Below are positions 8,795 through 18,281 of a stretch of 64,000 nt of DNA, one piece after another (position 1 is the first letter of the stretch; the number at the start of each line of letters is the position of its first letter). Both the position numbers and the translations under genes were made by a program. The stretch comes from RGIG3701 sp031553595 (GTDB lineage: Bacteria > Planctomycetota > Planctomycetia > Pirellulales > Thermoguttaceae), in the NCBI GenBank assembly GCA_031553595.1, contig JAVBLI010000005.1, positions 62,001-126,000 on the forward strand. The letters are read 5' to 3'. The notes under the pieces were generated by a model, which was not told where the DNA came from, ran no database searches, and saw nothing but the letters and a program-made list of their open reading frames with translations.

Positions 8795-8983
8795 TTCAAA
8801 TACTCCTCCTTGAATAGTCGCAGCTTGGACTTTTAACGCAAGTAATAGTTTTATCGTCTAGAACATTTCTTCGCGTTAGCGAAATTGGGTGAAATTAAAC
8901 GATTTTGTCGATTTTGCGTGAAAATTCTTTGAGAACCAGATGATAATGTGATAAAATGCAGCAAATGCGAGATATGAAGGGAA

Positions 8984-9149
8984 TTTCACCACTGAGAGCA
9001 CAGAAAACACAGAGAAAACAGGACGTGACGCTCTGTAGAAGCGGGATGAAGAAAAGGAACGTTTGTATTCATTATAATTGTTGTATAATTACTGATCCCC
9101 CCTCTGCGTTCTCTGTGCTCTCAGTGGTGAAAAAACTCAGTGGTGAAAC
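8984..9149. repeat. Inverted repeat of caccactgagagcacagaaaa type
   Basis: The left arm ttcaccactgagagcacaga (from 8985) pairs with tctgtgctctcagtggtgaa (to 9131), with a partial extra copy ctcagtggtgaaac to 9149. The loop of ~100 bp is AT-rich. A related element lies at 11492-11572. The gap between the lipoprotein and the phosphatase gene (8795-9226) holds nothing else that I can support. Confidence 0.85.
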
Positions 9150-9226
9150 AAAAAAAAGGAAAACTGCCAAAAACACAGTTTTCCTTCTCGACTGGCATCC
9201 GCCCCAAGACGGATGTGCTCCTCCCG

Positions 9227-11299
9227 TCATTTTTTCTTGATCACCAGCACCGAATGATCCTTTCCCGGCGGCAATTCATGGCGATTTAAGATGTAATTTC
9301 GCGCAAAAGCCGTAATCAGCCCGGCTCCGTGTTTCCGTCGGCAGTGCAGCAGCTTCTCTAAAGCCTGCTTGCGGGCTTCGCGGCGCAGCGGAGAGAGGCC
9401 GTATGAAATCCCGTCTGAAATCATGAGCAGGAAATCACCGGATTCCAAGGCCAGAACCTCCTCCGTACAGTTTAAATAGGACATGGCACCCAGGTAATCG
9501 TGCTCCGTTTCCGCCAGCGGGGGGTTCAGAACCTGGCAGCCGTCTTCTTTGTGAAAATGATACGCGTCAATTGTCCCGACCGCGGAAAACCGCACGACTT
9601 GCTGTTCCCCTTTTTTCTCGATGACGCCGCAACAGAGGGAAATTTTTCCGTCGGCCGCCGACTGCATCCAGAGTGTATGATTTACGATTCGCAATAATTC
9701 GTCGGCGCTGTGATCATACGTGGCATGCGCCCGCAGCGCGGTCTTCACGGCGGTCGCGATGCATGCCCCGGCCAGACCGCGGATCCCCACGCTTCCCTGG
9801 GCGAACACGATTTTGTCCGGATTTCCCGGGACGGAAAACCAGTCGTAAAAGTCGCCGCTGACGGATTTCGCGGGCAAATCGCGTTTTTCACGGAGTTTTT
9901 TTGATCGGCATATCTCCGTGGGATTCGGAATTTCGCAAAACCCCCGCACCGTCCGCGGCGCGTTTACCCAGCCGGCAAAATCCCAGACATCTGTCCAGCA
10001 GGCGGGAATCGGGAGCTGATTTTTCTGAAAACGGGCCGTTTCCCGCATTTCATCTTCGTACGCCTCCGCCATGAGCTGCTTCAGATAAGCGGCCTCCCGC
10101 TCCAGATCCAGCGCGAAATGATCCGCGAAAAGCTCCGTTTCGAGGATGCTTCGCTCGCTGTCAAAAAAGTGCGGCGTGTCGGAATAAAACCAGACCGTCC
10201 CGAAAAGCGAGTGCCCCGTAACCAGCGGCAGGCAGATCCCCGCGGCGAAATCCCCTTCCGGCGGCAGCCAGTCATGGACTTCATTTCCGTCATAAAAGAC
10301 GATATCCCCCTGCATGGCCATGGTGTCCGGAACCATCTGTTTCCAACGGCGGGCTGGTTTCTGGAGGCGGTCCATGGACAGGCCGGCAGCGCCTCGCAAT
10401 TTGAGGTGCGTTCCCCAGCCGTCCATTAAATATACGCCGATAGCGTCCACGCCGAGCATCTGGCGGGTGTATTCCAGCAGGAGGCGGAAACGGGCGGAAA
10501 AATGATTTTCGTCCGTGGAGGCGGGGCGGTTAAAGACGGGGCTGCACCGCACCATTTCCGCTTCCAACTTCCAAAGATGCAGACGCGTCGAGAGCCACTC
10601 GGCGAGCATGTCCGCGACGGTATTCGCCAGTTTCCGGGCGTTTTCAAAAGAAAGATGGGGTGAATGCGAGTTTTGCGTGGGTGTTTTCAGGTTTTTCGTC
10701 GGGGCATTTTTCAATTTTTCCGGTTTATGCAGATGTAGAAAACCCGTCGGGGCGTTATGATCCAGCAGCGGAATGCGTTTTTCCACCAGCGACTGGTACA
10801 CTGCGTCTTTCCCCGCTTCCTCCTCCATAAACTCCAAAAACTGCTGCGCTTCCTCTGCCGAAAATTCTTTAGTGGCCGCCTCCGCCGCGTGAATTTTATG
10901 CAAAACTTCCACTTCTTCAGGCACTGGCGAGTGCATCAGCGAAACATGAACGGGAATCCATACATCCTCCGTTTCCGTCAGTTCCTGCACGATTTCCGCA
11001 GGAAGCGGGTGCGGCAGGGAAGCTTCCGGGGGAATGGGGCCCACGAAAATTTTCCCGGCGATTTCTGTTTTTTTATCGTTTTCAGCCTCACTCCCATGCG
11101 TTTTCCCCTCCGTCGCGGCATGATAATCCAGATGCCAGCCCGTGAACTGGCTAAAATCGCGCAGCATGGGGGTGATGCTTCCGATCTGGTGCAGCTCCGG
11201 CAAGAAATAATGATACGGAATGGCCGTAATTCGCCCCGGTGTATTATATTCGGGAAAGGATGAACTCACCTTCGAACTCCCTGACTTTTTTAAAAACAA
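9227..11299 (-). CDS. GAF-domain SpoIIE-type serine phosphatase
   Basis: A 690-residue soluble protein. The N-terminal ~270 residues are not recognised. A GAF-like sensor domain follows (about residues 270-415: FRLLLEYTRQMLGVDAIGVY ... HFALDLEREAA), then a PP2C/SpoIIE phosphatase domain (about 465-690). In the latter, SGDFYDWF gives the metal-binding Asp, SVGIRGLAGACIATAVKTAL is the usual alpha-helical stretch, GDFLLMISDGISYG holds the second metal Asp, and KDHSVLVIKKK is the terminal strand. Such proteins dephosphorylate anti-sigma antagonists or other Ser/Thr-phosphoproteins in partner-switching. No anti-sigma or STAS partner gene is nearby, so the target is unknown. Flanked on both sides by inverted repeats of the ttcaccac type. 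Confidence 0.85.
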   Translation of the reverse strand: MFLKKSGSSKVSSSFPEYNTPGRITAIPYHYFLPELHQIGSITPMLRDFSQFTGWHLDYHAATEGKTHGSEAENDKKTEIAGKIFVGPIPPEASLPHPLPAEIVQELTETEDVWIPVHVSLMHSPVPEEVEVLHKIHAAEAATKEFSAEEAQQFLEFMEEEAGKDAVYQSLVEKRIPLLDHNAPTGFLHLHKPEKLKNAPTKNLKTPTQNSHSPHLSFENARKLANTVADMLAEWLSTRLHLWKLEAEMVRCSPVFNRPASTDENHFSARFRLLLEYTRQMLGVDAIGVYLMDGWGTHLKLRGAAGLSMDRLQKPARRWKQMVPDTMAMQGDIVFYDGNEVHDWLPPEGDFAAGICLPLVTGHSLFGTVWFYSDTPHFFDSERSILETELFADHFALDLEREAAYLKQLMAEAYEDEMRETARFQKNQLPIPACWTDVWDFAGWVNAPRTVRGFCEIPNPTEICRSKKLREKRDLPAKSVSGDFYDWFSVPGNPDKIVFAQGSVGIRGLAGACIATAVKTALRAHATYDHSADELLRIVNHTLWMQSAADGKISLCCGVIEKKGEQQVVRFSAVGTIDAYHFHKEDGCQVLNPPLAETEHDYLGAMSYLNCTEEVLALESGDFLLMISDGISYGLSPLRREARKQALEKLLHCRRKHGAGLITAFARNYILNRHELPPGKDHSVLVIKKK

Positions 11300-11491
11300 A
11301 ATGACTCAGGGATTATCGTCAGAAAAATTTCCGTGTATGAAAAAAGCTGGAAGATGATGTGATATGCAGTGTGTGCCGCATTTGCGCATTTTGTGCGTTC
11401 GCGGGGAAAGTCGGCTTTTTAATATTTTTCGGAATGCCCGGAGAGAGAAAAAATGGATGGCAAAAACGCGAAAAATGGAAAGCGATTTAGA

Positions 11492-11572
11492 ATTCACCAC
11501 AGAGAGCACGAAGAACGCGGAGGGGAAAGCAGCCCAGATAATAATGTATCTCTGTGTTTTCTGTGGTGAAAT
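11492..11572. repeat. Inverted repeat of ttcaccacagagagcac type
   Basis: Left arm aattcaccacagagagcacg and right arm tctctgtgttttctgtggtgaa pair around a short loop. It is a second, more compact member of the family at 8984-9149. The rest of the 11300-11612 gap shows nothing else. Confidence 0.8.
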
Positions 11573-11612
11573 AATAGCGGTCGTGGAAACCGTCAGCCCG
11601 TCACGGAAACCG

Positions 11613-13547
11613 TCACTCCGCGGTGGCGTTTTTCACCATTTTTTCCCAGTAATCCAGTGCGAAACGGTGGCATTCCATGATCCGTTCGCCGGTTTTCCCT
11701 TCCAGCCCCGCGGCCTCCAGCATCCGGACGCGTTCTTGCTGCCAGTTCAGGAAAAACTCCGCCGAACGCCGGCTTATATACCGCTTCCCCTCCAGTTTTA
11801 CATAATACGGGGCGGACATGGCCACGCAGTACGTTTTCGAGGAATCCGTCACGGCCCGCAGCATAAACCACCCACTGCGCTCGATTTCCACAGGCGGAAG
11901 CCGATTTACTTTCGCGGCCTCCGCAAGCCTCACTGTCTGCGTGACTTTCCCATTCACAATAAATTCCAGATACTGAATTTTTTCGCGCGTGGCGAGTTTC
12001 AGGCCCGTTTCCAGCGAAATGGGGCCCTTCTGGTCATACTCCAGCAGCTCACCGGGGTAACATCCCTCCACGTGCGGCTGCATCAGCGGGCCATTCGTGA
12101 TGACCACTTCCCCCCGGCGGAAGGCTTCCCACCACGCCTGCCAGTCATACGCGGCCCCACCACCTTCTTCCGCAAAACCCGACTTTTCCGGCACCCGGCG
12201 GCGGTACTCGCTTCCATCCACATGCACGTAAACACGGTTTGCGCCCACGCCGTTCACCGACTGTCCGGAACCGCTGCCGGCGCTGGGCACCACCTGATGC
12301 CCCGTGTTCAGCAGATGAAAATACACCTGTTCCGCCCACCGCTGCTGGCCATCCGTCCCGGCGTACTGCATGGGCGAGGTACCTTTCAGGAACGCGTGCT
12401 CCGACGGCCGTTTTTGCGTGTTTTCCGCATTTTTACTATTTTTCTCCCCACCCACACTGTTTCGGGAGCTGGCGCTGAAGCGGCTCATGTCCAGTTTCGC
12501 GGCCGTTTTCACTTTCGGAAACTTTTCCCACGCCATGTCCCGCGGCAGCAGCCGGTCTCGTGTCACGCAGGGCCCGAGTAACTCGAACGCGTCCAGTAAT
12601 CCCATGGCCGCCAGGGCCGGGATGTCCCAGGAGTCGGCGTCCAGCACATTCATGACCATCTCCGGCTCCGCTTTCCGTAAACGGATTAACTCGCGTAACG
12701 TGGCCTCCGCGGAAAGCTCCCCGGCCGCCGCATCTCCCGCTTCTTCCCCGGACGCGGGGGTATTTTTCGCCAGACGGGGTACGGTTTTCGCCAGCGGCGC
12801 GGAGAGATTCAGCAGGGCCAGCGTGCATCCTTCCCGATTCAAGAGGTAATTCCGTGTGCTGTAAACACGGTCCTGGTCACACCACCTGACGTCCTCCCGC
12901 GGATTTTCATCTTCCCCGGCGGCGTCCGCATGCTCCACGGCATTTTCATCATCTTCACTGTTTTCGTGAGCCGGTTTTTTTACCGCCGTCAGCTTTTTTG
13001 CGGCTTTCTTTTCTTTTGCCGTTTTCGCATCCGCCATCCATTTTTCTTCCTGCTGCGCGCTGACCTCATCCTGGAGCAGCGTGGCCACGTGCACATCCCC
13101 GGCCATCATAAACACGCCCATTTCGCGCGACGGACGCTGGACATTCAGGTCTCCACTCCACCAGCCTTCCAGCGGAAGATCCGTGAATCGGCGGAGTTTC
13201 TCGACTTTCGTGTCTTTCGCCGAGCGGTTCAGCACGAAATGCCCCTTCACGGGGTAATATTCCAGCCCTCGCTCGATTTCCAGCGGGTATGTCCCCAGCG
13301 GCAGACTCATCACCGCCTCCCCCGGAGACACGAAATGGTCATACGAAAACGGCAGCGTGACCGCTTTTTGTGCCACGCCGGCCTGATTTCTCACGAAAAT
13401 GCTGCACGCCAGCGGTTTTCGCGTTTCAGCATCCACCACCTGGAGCGTAAACTCCCCCCGCTGGGCGAACACCTGCGGTGTGTGTACCAGCAGAAATGCG
13501 AAAAAAAGTGCCGGGAGAATTTTTGAAAAATGAGATGAGCGCATCAT
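11613..13547 (-). CDS. Secreted CehA/McbA-like protein with a degenerate PHP-type motif
   Basis: A 644-residue exported protein: signal peptide MMRSSHFSKILPALFFAFLL to FAQ near residue 29, then a carboxypeptidase-regulatory-like beta domain (FTLQVVDAETRKPLACSIFV). The following PLEGWWSGDLNVQRPSREMG corresponds, by my reading, to the GW.SGDLHVHRP segment of CehA/McbA-family metallohydrolases; here the metal-binding DLHVH reads DLNVQ. Later family-like pieces are VPSAGSGSGQSVNGVGANRV and GEVVITNGPLMQPHVEG. An Asp/Glu/Lys-rich insertion (about residues 165-225) is low-complexity. If the alignment holds, the protein has lost its metal site and would be a binding or structural protein. Assignment to the family is moderate. 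Confidence 0.6.
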   Translation of the reverse strand: MMRSSHFSKILPALFFAFLLVHTPQVFAQRGEFTLQVVDAETRKPLACSIFVRNQAGVAQKAVTLPFSYDHFVSPGEAVMSLPLGTYPLEIERGLEYYPVKGHFVLNRSAKDTKVEKLRRFTDLPLEGWWSGDLNVQRPSREMGVFMMAGDVHVATLLQDEVSAQQEEKWMADAKTAKEKKAAKKLTAVKKPAHENSEDDENAVEHADAAGEDENPREDVRWCDQDRVYSTRNYLLNREGCTLALLNLSAPLAKTVPRLAKNTPASGEEAGDAAAGELSAEATLRELIRLRKAEPEMVMNVLDADSWDIPALAAMGLLDAFELLGPCVTRDRLLPRDMAWEKFPKVKTAAKLDMSRFSASSRNSVGGEKNSKNAENTQKRPSEHAFLKGTSPMQYAGTDGQQRWAEQVYFHLLNTGHQVVPSAGSGSGQSVNGVGANRVYVHVDGSEYRRRVPEKSGFAEEGGGAAYDWQAWWEAFRRGEVVITNGPLMQPHVEGCYPGELLEYDQKGPISLETGLKLATREKIQYLEFIVNGKVTQTVRLAEAAKVNRLPPVEIERSGWFMLRAVTDSSKTYCVAMSAPYYVKLEGKRYISRRSAEFFLNWQQERVRMLEAAGLEGKTGERIMECHRFALDYWEKMVKNATAE

Positions 13548-13589
13548 AAGTTTTTTCCATGATTTATGAAGCCAGAAAGGTAAAGCAAT

Positions 13590-13745
13590 TATCAGATTAA
13601 TTTATTCACAAGAACAGCAGCCGGGAGCGGAGCGTTAGCGCAGAGACCGGATCAAAGTGGGAAAATCCCAGTAATTCAATCCGGTCTCTGCGCGTCACTG
13701 CGCTCCCGGCTACTGTTCTTGTGAGCCAATCAACTTGAAGTATCT
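13590..13745. repeat. Palindromic element, family A, copy 3
   Basis: Core arms 13607-13723 (cacaagaacagcagccggga ... ggctactgttcttgtg) around accggat ... atccggtctctg. Outer flanks tcagattaatttatt and agccaatcaacttgaagt continue the weaker pairing seen in copies 1 and 5. It fills the gap between two minus-strand genes. Confidence 0.9.
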
Positions 13746-13746
13746 T

Positions 13747-14925
13747 CTAAAAATCGAACCACGCGCCCCAGCCCACCTGGCGCTCGCGGACGTTATAAAA
13801 CTGGTACTGATCCGAGTACCCGGACATGAAGTAAAGCCCGGTGCGGAACGTCTGCTGATACAGCGATTTCCACTGCCATCCCAGATGCAGGCTGAGCGTC
13901 TCCCCGAAATTATTATCTTCGCTCAGCCGGCAGTGAAACGCGGCGAACGGCGAACCTTTAAAATTCGGCATCATGATCGGGCTGTATTCGAAACCCATCT
14001 CGACCTGCAGCGGTTCCGCGCCAGAATCCGTCCAGACGGCCACGTTCAGCTCAAAATAAAAGCGCCAGTTGGCGTCCGGGCGGAAAGCCACCGCGAACAT
14101 GAGGCAGTCACGCACATAATTCCGCCGGTCAAGATTTCCTTGCCGCACCATCAGCTCATCCCCGCGGTGCGAGCTGATGTGATAATACCCCGTTTTCCCT
14201 TCCCAGTGGCCGTACCGTCCGGTGAGCGTGGCCGCGAAACGGTAATCCGTCCCGAAAACCTCCCACTCATCCCCGGCGGTCAGACGCGCCAGGGCCGCGC
14301 ACTCGATGTCCACCTGGATGCCTTCCGGATACAATTTTTCGAAATTTCCATACCGAATGAGCCCCATTTTCCCGCCAAGGGCCGGGTCCCAGTAATTCGC
14401 ATTCCCTTTACTCTCATGGAAAAACGGCACGGCCATTTTCGCTTCCTTATCACTGGCCATGTAAGAACGGAACAGAATTCCCTGCGGCATCATCTGCCAC
14501 TTCCATGGGGCGTCCGACGTGGGCAGCTCGCGCCCGAACCCCGGAATACACGCTTTCAGGGACGGATCCCAGTGCGCGAAACGCTCCTCCACCGTCTGCG
14601 TCACGCACATGGAATATTCCGGAATCTCGACCATGGGAATTCCACCCGAAACACCGGACGGGTTATTCAGCGAAAATGGATACGGAATGGGAGAGTCCGA
14701 AAAACGGTCGCCCGTGATGCCGGGGGCCGCCGATTCCGCGGGGTCTGTAATAATATAAGAAGGCACGGACGGTTCCGGAGCCGCATTCTGTTCCAGAACT
14801 GGCAGCGTGTAATCCGAGGTGGGGAAATCCTGTGAAAAAAGCCCCCCGGGTGTCATGGCCATAACACCCACCACGCCCATAACAAAAATGGCGGGAAAAA
14901 ATAATGATTTTATAAAGCGTAACAT
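13747..14925 (-). CDS. DUF1207-family outer-membrane protein
   Basis: A 392-residue protein with a signal peptide (MLRFIKSLFFPAIFVMGVVG, cleavage near LFSQ) and a Pro-rich, probably disordered stretch to ~residue 130. From LFRSYMASDKEAKMAVPF onward the text follows the DUF1207 pattern: WDPALGGKMGLIRYG, VDIECAALARL, YRFAATLTGRYGHWEGKTGY, YHISSHRGDELM, NYVRDCLMFAVAF, GWQWKSLY, and the C-terminal QYQFYNVRERQVGWGAWFDF. Alternating hydrophobic residues and a terminal Phe fit an outer-membrane beta-barrel. DUF1207 is common in planctomycetes; its function is unknown. Confidence 0.85.
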   Translation of the reverse strand: MLRFIKSLFFPAIFVMGVVGVMAMTPGGLFSQDFPTSDYTLPVLEQNAAPEPSVPSYIITDPAESAAPGITGDRFSDSPIPYPFSLNNPSGVSGGIPMVEIPEYSMCVTQTVEERFAHWDPSLKACIPGFGRELPTSDAPWKWQMMPQGILFRSYMASDKEAKMAVPFFHESKGNANYWDPALGGKMGLIRYGNFEKLYPEGIQVDIECAALARLTAGDEWEVFGTDYRFAATLTGRYGHWEGKTGYYHISSHRGDELMVRQGNLDRRNYVRDCLMFAVAFRPDANWRFYFELNVAVWTDSGAEPLQVEMGFEYSPIMMPNFKGSPFAAFHCRLSEDNNFGETLSLHLGWQWKSLYQQTFRTGLYFMSGYSDQYQFYNVRERQVGWGAWFDF

Positions 14926-15049
14926 GAAGTCACTCGCTACGAATCAGTAATTATTAAGAAATCTTAACTAAATGAACGTATGGATCATAACGTATTTTAA
15001 AAAACCTGAAAAGGGCAATTTTCGACGAAACGTTTCTTTTTCGGGCTTC

Positions 15050-15079
15050 TTGACGAAATGCGGGAAAAGGCCATAATAT
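15050..15079 (+). promoter_or_regulatory. Candidate promoter of the hopanoid operon
   Basis: TTGACG (15050-15055, 5/6 match to the -35 consensus) is followed after 18 bp by TAATAT (15074-15079). Start of transcription would be near 15086, leaving a leader of ~90 nt before shc. The region between 14926 and 15177 is AT-rich and otherwise empty. Confidence 0.5.
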
Positions 15080-15177
15080 ATATCAATGTCTATTTTTCGC
15101 TTATTCCGTCCGTTTCCGGAGGAAATATGGATTCTCGGACATAAAATAGTGATTTATCTTCATATAAAAGGAAAAAC

Positions 15178-17163
15178 ATGGATTTTTTCGCCACGCAGGA
15201 TGCACTTCAGGCTCAGGAACTTTTCGCTCCCATCCGAGATGCCGTCAGACGCTCGCAGGACTGGTTTTTTTCGCAGCAGCACGCGGACGGCCACTGGTGC
15301 GCGGAGCTGGAGGGCGACTCGTTGCTGCAGAGCGAAATGATCATCATGCTGACGTTCCTCGGGAAGGAAGACACGCCGCTTGCGAAGAAGCTGGCGAATC
15401 AGCTCGTCAAAACGCAGGGCCCGGACGGCGGGTGGGCCATGTACACCGGCGGCGAGATGACCATTAATAATACCGTAAAGGCGTATTTCGCGCTGAAACT
15501 CACGGGGCACCCGACCAGTGCCGATTACATGCAGCGGGCGCGGGCGGCGATTCTGAAAGCCGGCGGTGCGGATAAAGTGAACAGCTTCACGCGTTATTAT
15601 CTCGCGCTTCTGGGCCAGGTGCCATACGATCACTGCCCGGCGGTGCCCGTGGAGATGATGCTCCTGCCCGAGTGGTTCCCGGTGAATATTTACTCCGTGA
15701 GTTCCTGGACACGGACGATCATCGTGCCGCTTTCGATCGTGTCCGCGCTGCGCCCGTGCCGGGAGCTGCCTCTGGAGCGGGGGATTCGCGAGCTGTTTAT
15801 AAAGGAGCCGAAAGACTGGCCGCCGCTGCGGGCGCCGGGGAAGCCGGAAAATCCGGGCTTTTTCTCATGGGACACTTTCTTCCGCACACTCGATAAATGC
15901 CTACGCTGGTATCAGCGGCGGTCGTGGAAGCCCACGCGAAAAGCGGCGCTGCGGCGTGCCGAGAAATGGTTCTGGGAGCACTGCGCGAATTCAGACGGCC
16001 CCGGCGCCATCCAGCCGCCCATTAACTGGGGCATGGTCGCGATGATAGCCCTGGGATACCCCGAAGACCACGAAAAAGTCCGATATTTCTGGGAAGAGCT
16101 GATGAAGCTCGTGTTGGAAAATCCGGAGGAAAACACCGCGCGGATGCAGCCGTGCCGTTCTCCGGTGTGGGACACGATCATCACCATGCGGGCGCTGGCG
16201 GCGGGCGGTCTGCGGGCCGACCATCCGAAAGTTCGGCAGGCGGCCGAGTGGGTGCTGGGCCGGCAGGTGTTGGTGGAGGGCGACTGGAGCAAGACCGTCA
16301 AAGCGGCCCCCGGCGGCTGGTGTTTCGAGTATTTTAACGACTTTTACCCCGATAATGATGATACCGCCATGGCCATCATGGCCCTGCGCGGCGTGTGCCC
16401 GGAGGATTTTGTGTCGCCGGACGCCGATTTTCAGGATTACAAAAAACGCACGGACATCGCCATTTCCCGGGCCCTTCACTGGCTGCGGGCCATGCAGAAC
16501 TCCGACGGCGGATGGGGAGCGTTTGACCGTAATAATAACGCCGAGTTCCTCACCCACGTGCCTTTCGCCGACCATAACGCCATGACGGATCCCAGCACGC
16601 CGGACCTCACGGCACGCATCATGGAAATGCTCGGGCACCTGAAAATCCATTACGGCTCCGGCGACCGCATGCTGGACCGCAGTGTGGATTACATGCGGAA
16701 AAATCAGCGTGCCGACGGGTCGTGGTTCGGCCGCTGGGGTGTGAATTACATTTACGGCACCGGAGAAGTGCTGGCCGGAATGGCCGCGGTACATGTGCCG
16801 AAAGAGGACCCCGCCGTAATCGCCGGCATTAACTGGCTGCTGACCCATCAGCAAGAATGCGGCGGCTGGGGCGAAACGCCCACCACGTATGAAGACATCA
16901 CCCTCCGCGGCACCGGCCCACCCACCCCCAGCCAAACCGCATGGGCGCTTTTACCGCTGATCGCGTTCGGCATGCACCGCCACCCGGCCGTGCTCTCCGG
17001 CATTCGCTTTTTACTGGAACGCCAAAACCCCGACGGTTCGTGGTCCCAGCCCGAATTCACCGGCACCGGCTTCCCCGCCGTCTTTTACCTCCGCTACCAC
17101 TACTACCACCAGTACTTCCCCCTGATGGCCATTTCCCGCTGGATGGAAGCGATGGAAAAATAA
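15178..17163 (+). CDS. shc: Squalene-hopene cyclase
   Basis: Cyclises squalene to hopene/diplopterol, the first committed step of hopanoid synthesis, at the inner membrane. 661 residues, the normal length. The protonating DxDDTA motif is present as DNDDTA within YFNDFYPDNDDTAMA, about residue 390. Several QW repeats are visible: QNSDGGWGAF, QRADGSWFGRWG, QQECGGWGETP and QNPDGSWSQ. The C-terminal half also holds GTGPPTPSQTAWAL, typical of the family. The ATG at 15178 follows aaaggaaaaac. It is the first gene of a likely operon with hpnH and mscS on the same strand, with a 54 bp gap before hpnH. Confidence 0.97.
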   Translation: MDFFATQDALQAQELFAPIRDAVRRSQDWFFSQQHADGHWCAELEGDSLLQSEMIIMLTFLGKEDTPLAKKLANQLVKTQGPDGGWAMYTGGEMTINNTVKAYFALKLTGHPTSADYMQRARAAILKAGGADKVNSFTRYYLALLGQVPYDHCPAVPVEMMLLPEWFPVNIYSVSSWTRTIIVPLSIVSALRPCRELPLERGIRELFIKEPKDWPPLRAPGKPENPGFFSWDTFFRTLDKCLRWYQRRSWKPTRKAALRRAEKWFWEHCANSDGPGAIQPPINWGMVAMIALGYPEDHEKVRYFWEELMKLVLENPEENTARMQPCRSPVWDTIITMRALAAGGLRADHPKVRQAAEWVLGRQVLVEGDWSKTVKAAPGGWCFEYFNDFYPDNDDTAMAIMALRGVCPEDFVSPDADFQDYKKRTDIAISRALHWLRAMQNSDGGWGAFDRNNNAEFLTHVPFADHNAMTDPSTPDLTARIMEMLGHLKIHYGSGDRMLDRSVDYMRKNQRADGSWFGRWGVNYIYGTGEVLAGMAAVHVPKEDPAVIAGINWLLTHQQECGGWGETPTTYEDITLRGTGPPTPSQTAWALLPLIAFGMHRHPAVLSGIRFLLERQNPDGSWSQPEFTGTGFPAVFYLRYHYYHQYFPLMAISRWMEAMEK

Positions 17164-17217
17164 CACCACCGGCTAAACGGACTTTCCTTTACGCAACAAC
17201 TTATCCACATTAAAAAT

Positions 17218-18240
17218 ATGCGATTTCCATTATCTCTCAATTTATCCATGGGCCGGTATTTGGCGGCGAAAAAGTTTTTCGGTGAGAAGCGGTTTCCGCT
17301 GGTGCTGATGCTGGAGCCGCTTTTTAAGTGTAATCTGGCGTGCACCGGCTGCGGGCGTATACGGGAGTATGCCGATCACATGCGGGAAATGCTGACGCTG
17401 GATGAGTGCCTGGATTCCATGAACGCGTGCGGGGCGCCGATCGTGAGCATCTGTGGCGGCGAGCCGCTTTTATATCCCGAAATCGCGGAGCTTGTGCGAC
17501 AGGCCACGGACGTCCAGCGCCGGCACGTGTATCTCTGCACGAACGGGCTTTTACTCGAAGAAAAAATCGCGGAGAAGGCGTTTCGGCCGTCCACGCGTTT
17601 CTTCATAAACGTCCATCTCGACGGTCTGGAAAAAAATCATGACGCGTCCGTGGGGCGTGCGGGTGTGTTCCAGAAAGCGGTGGCGGGCATTAAGGCGGCG
17701 GTCGCGGCGGGCTTCCAGGTTTGCACGAATACCACGCTGTACAAAGAATCGGCCGTGGACGAAATCACGGAGCTGTGCGAATTCCTCGAATCGCTGGGTG
17801 TGTGCAGCCTCATGCTCGCGCCGGCGTACTCATATGAGGCCTTTAACGCGGAGAATGCGGACGCGCTGTTCCTGGAAAAGGCGGAGACGCATCGGCGGTT
17901 TCAAGAATTGGAACAGCGGCTGGAAGGTCGGCGGCTGGCGATCACGCCGCTTTACATGGACTTTCTCACCGGGCGGCGCGAGATTCCCTGTGCGGCCTGG
18001 GCGAATCCCACGCGGAATGTGTGCGGATGGAAGGGCCCGTGTTATCTCATCACGGACGGCCATTACGCCTCTTACCGCGAAATGCTGGACGCCACGCCGT
18101 GGGAAACGCTTGGCCCGTCCGGCACCGACCCGCGCTGCGCGAACTGCATGATGCACTGCGGTTTCGAGCCGGGCGCTGTTATGGAGGCGAATAAAAGTTT
18201 GCGTGAAATGATTCGCGTCGGATGGTGGCAGATGAAATGA
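17218..18240 (+). CDS. hpnH: Adenosyl-hopene transferase HpnH (radical SAM)
   Basis: Radical SAM enzyme that joins the 5'-deoxyadenosyl group to hopene, opening the route to C35 extended hopanoids. 340 residues; LMLEPLFKCNLACTGCGRIR gives the CxxxCxxC cluster ligands, followed by ICGGEPLLYPEI and CTNGLLLEEKI, both characteristic of HpnH. The C-terminal ANCMMHCGFEPGAV has the extra cysteines of the family. The start at 17218 fits but has no clear Shine-Dalgarno. Position directly after shc supports the assignment. Later steps (hpnG and others) are not in the window. Confidence 0.95.
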   Translation: MRFPLSLNLSMGRYLAAKKFFGEKRFPLVLMLEPLFKCNLACTGCGRIREYADHMREMLTLDECLDSMNACGAPIVSICGGEPLLYPEIAELVRQATDVQRRHVYLCTNGLLLEEKIAEKAFRPSTRFFINVHLDGLEKNHDASVGRAGVFQKAVAGIKAAVAAGFQVCTNTTLYKESAVDEITELCEFLESLGVCSLMLAPAYSYEAFNAENADALFLEKAETHRRFQELEQRLEGRRLAITPLYMDFLTGRREIPCAAWANPTRNVCGWKGPCYLITDGHYASYREMLDATPWETLGPSGTDPRCANCMMHCGFEPGAVMEANKSLREMIRVGWWQMK

Positions 18241-18271
18241 CGTGTAATGCGAAATGCGTAATGTGAAATGG
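18240..18271. repeat. Short word repeat (gtaatgcgaaatgc)
   Basis: Tandem-like words gtaatgcgaaatgcgtaatg fill the 41 bp between hpnH and the MscS gene. It resembles one arm of the hairpins elsewhere (compare 40313-40367, which uses gcgtga/gcgaaatgcgtga). The opposite arm is missing here. Confidence 0.6.
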
Positions 18272-18281
18272 GGAGGAGAAC

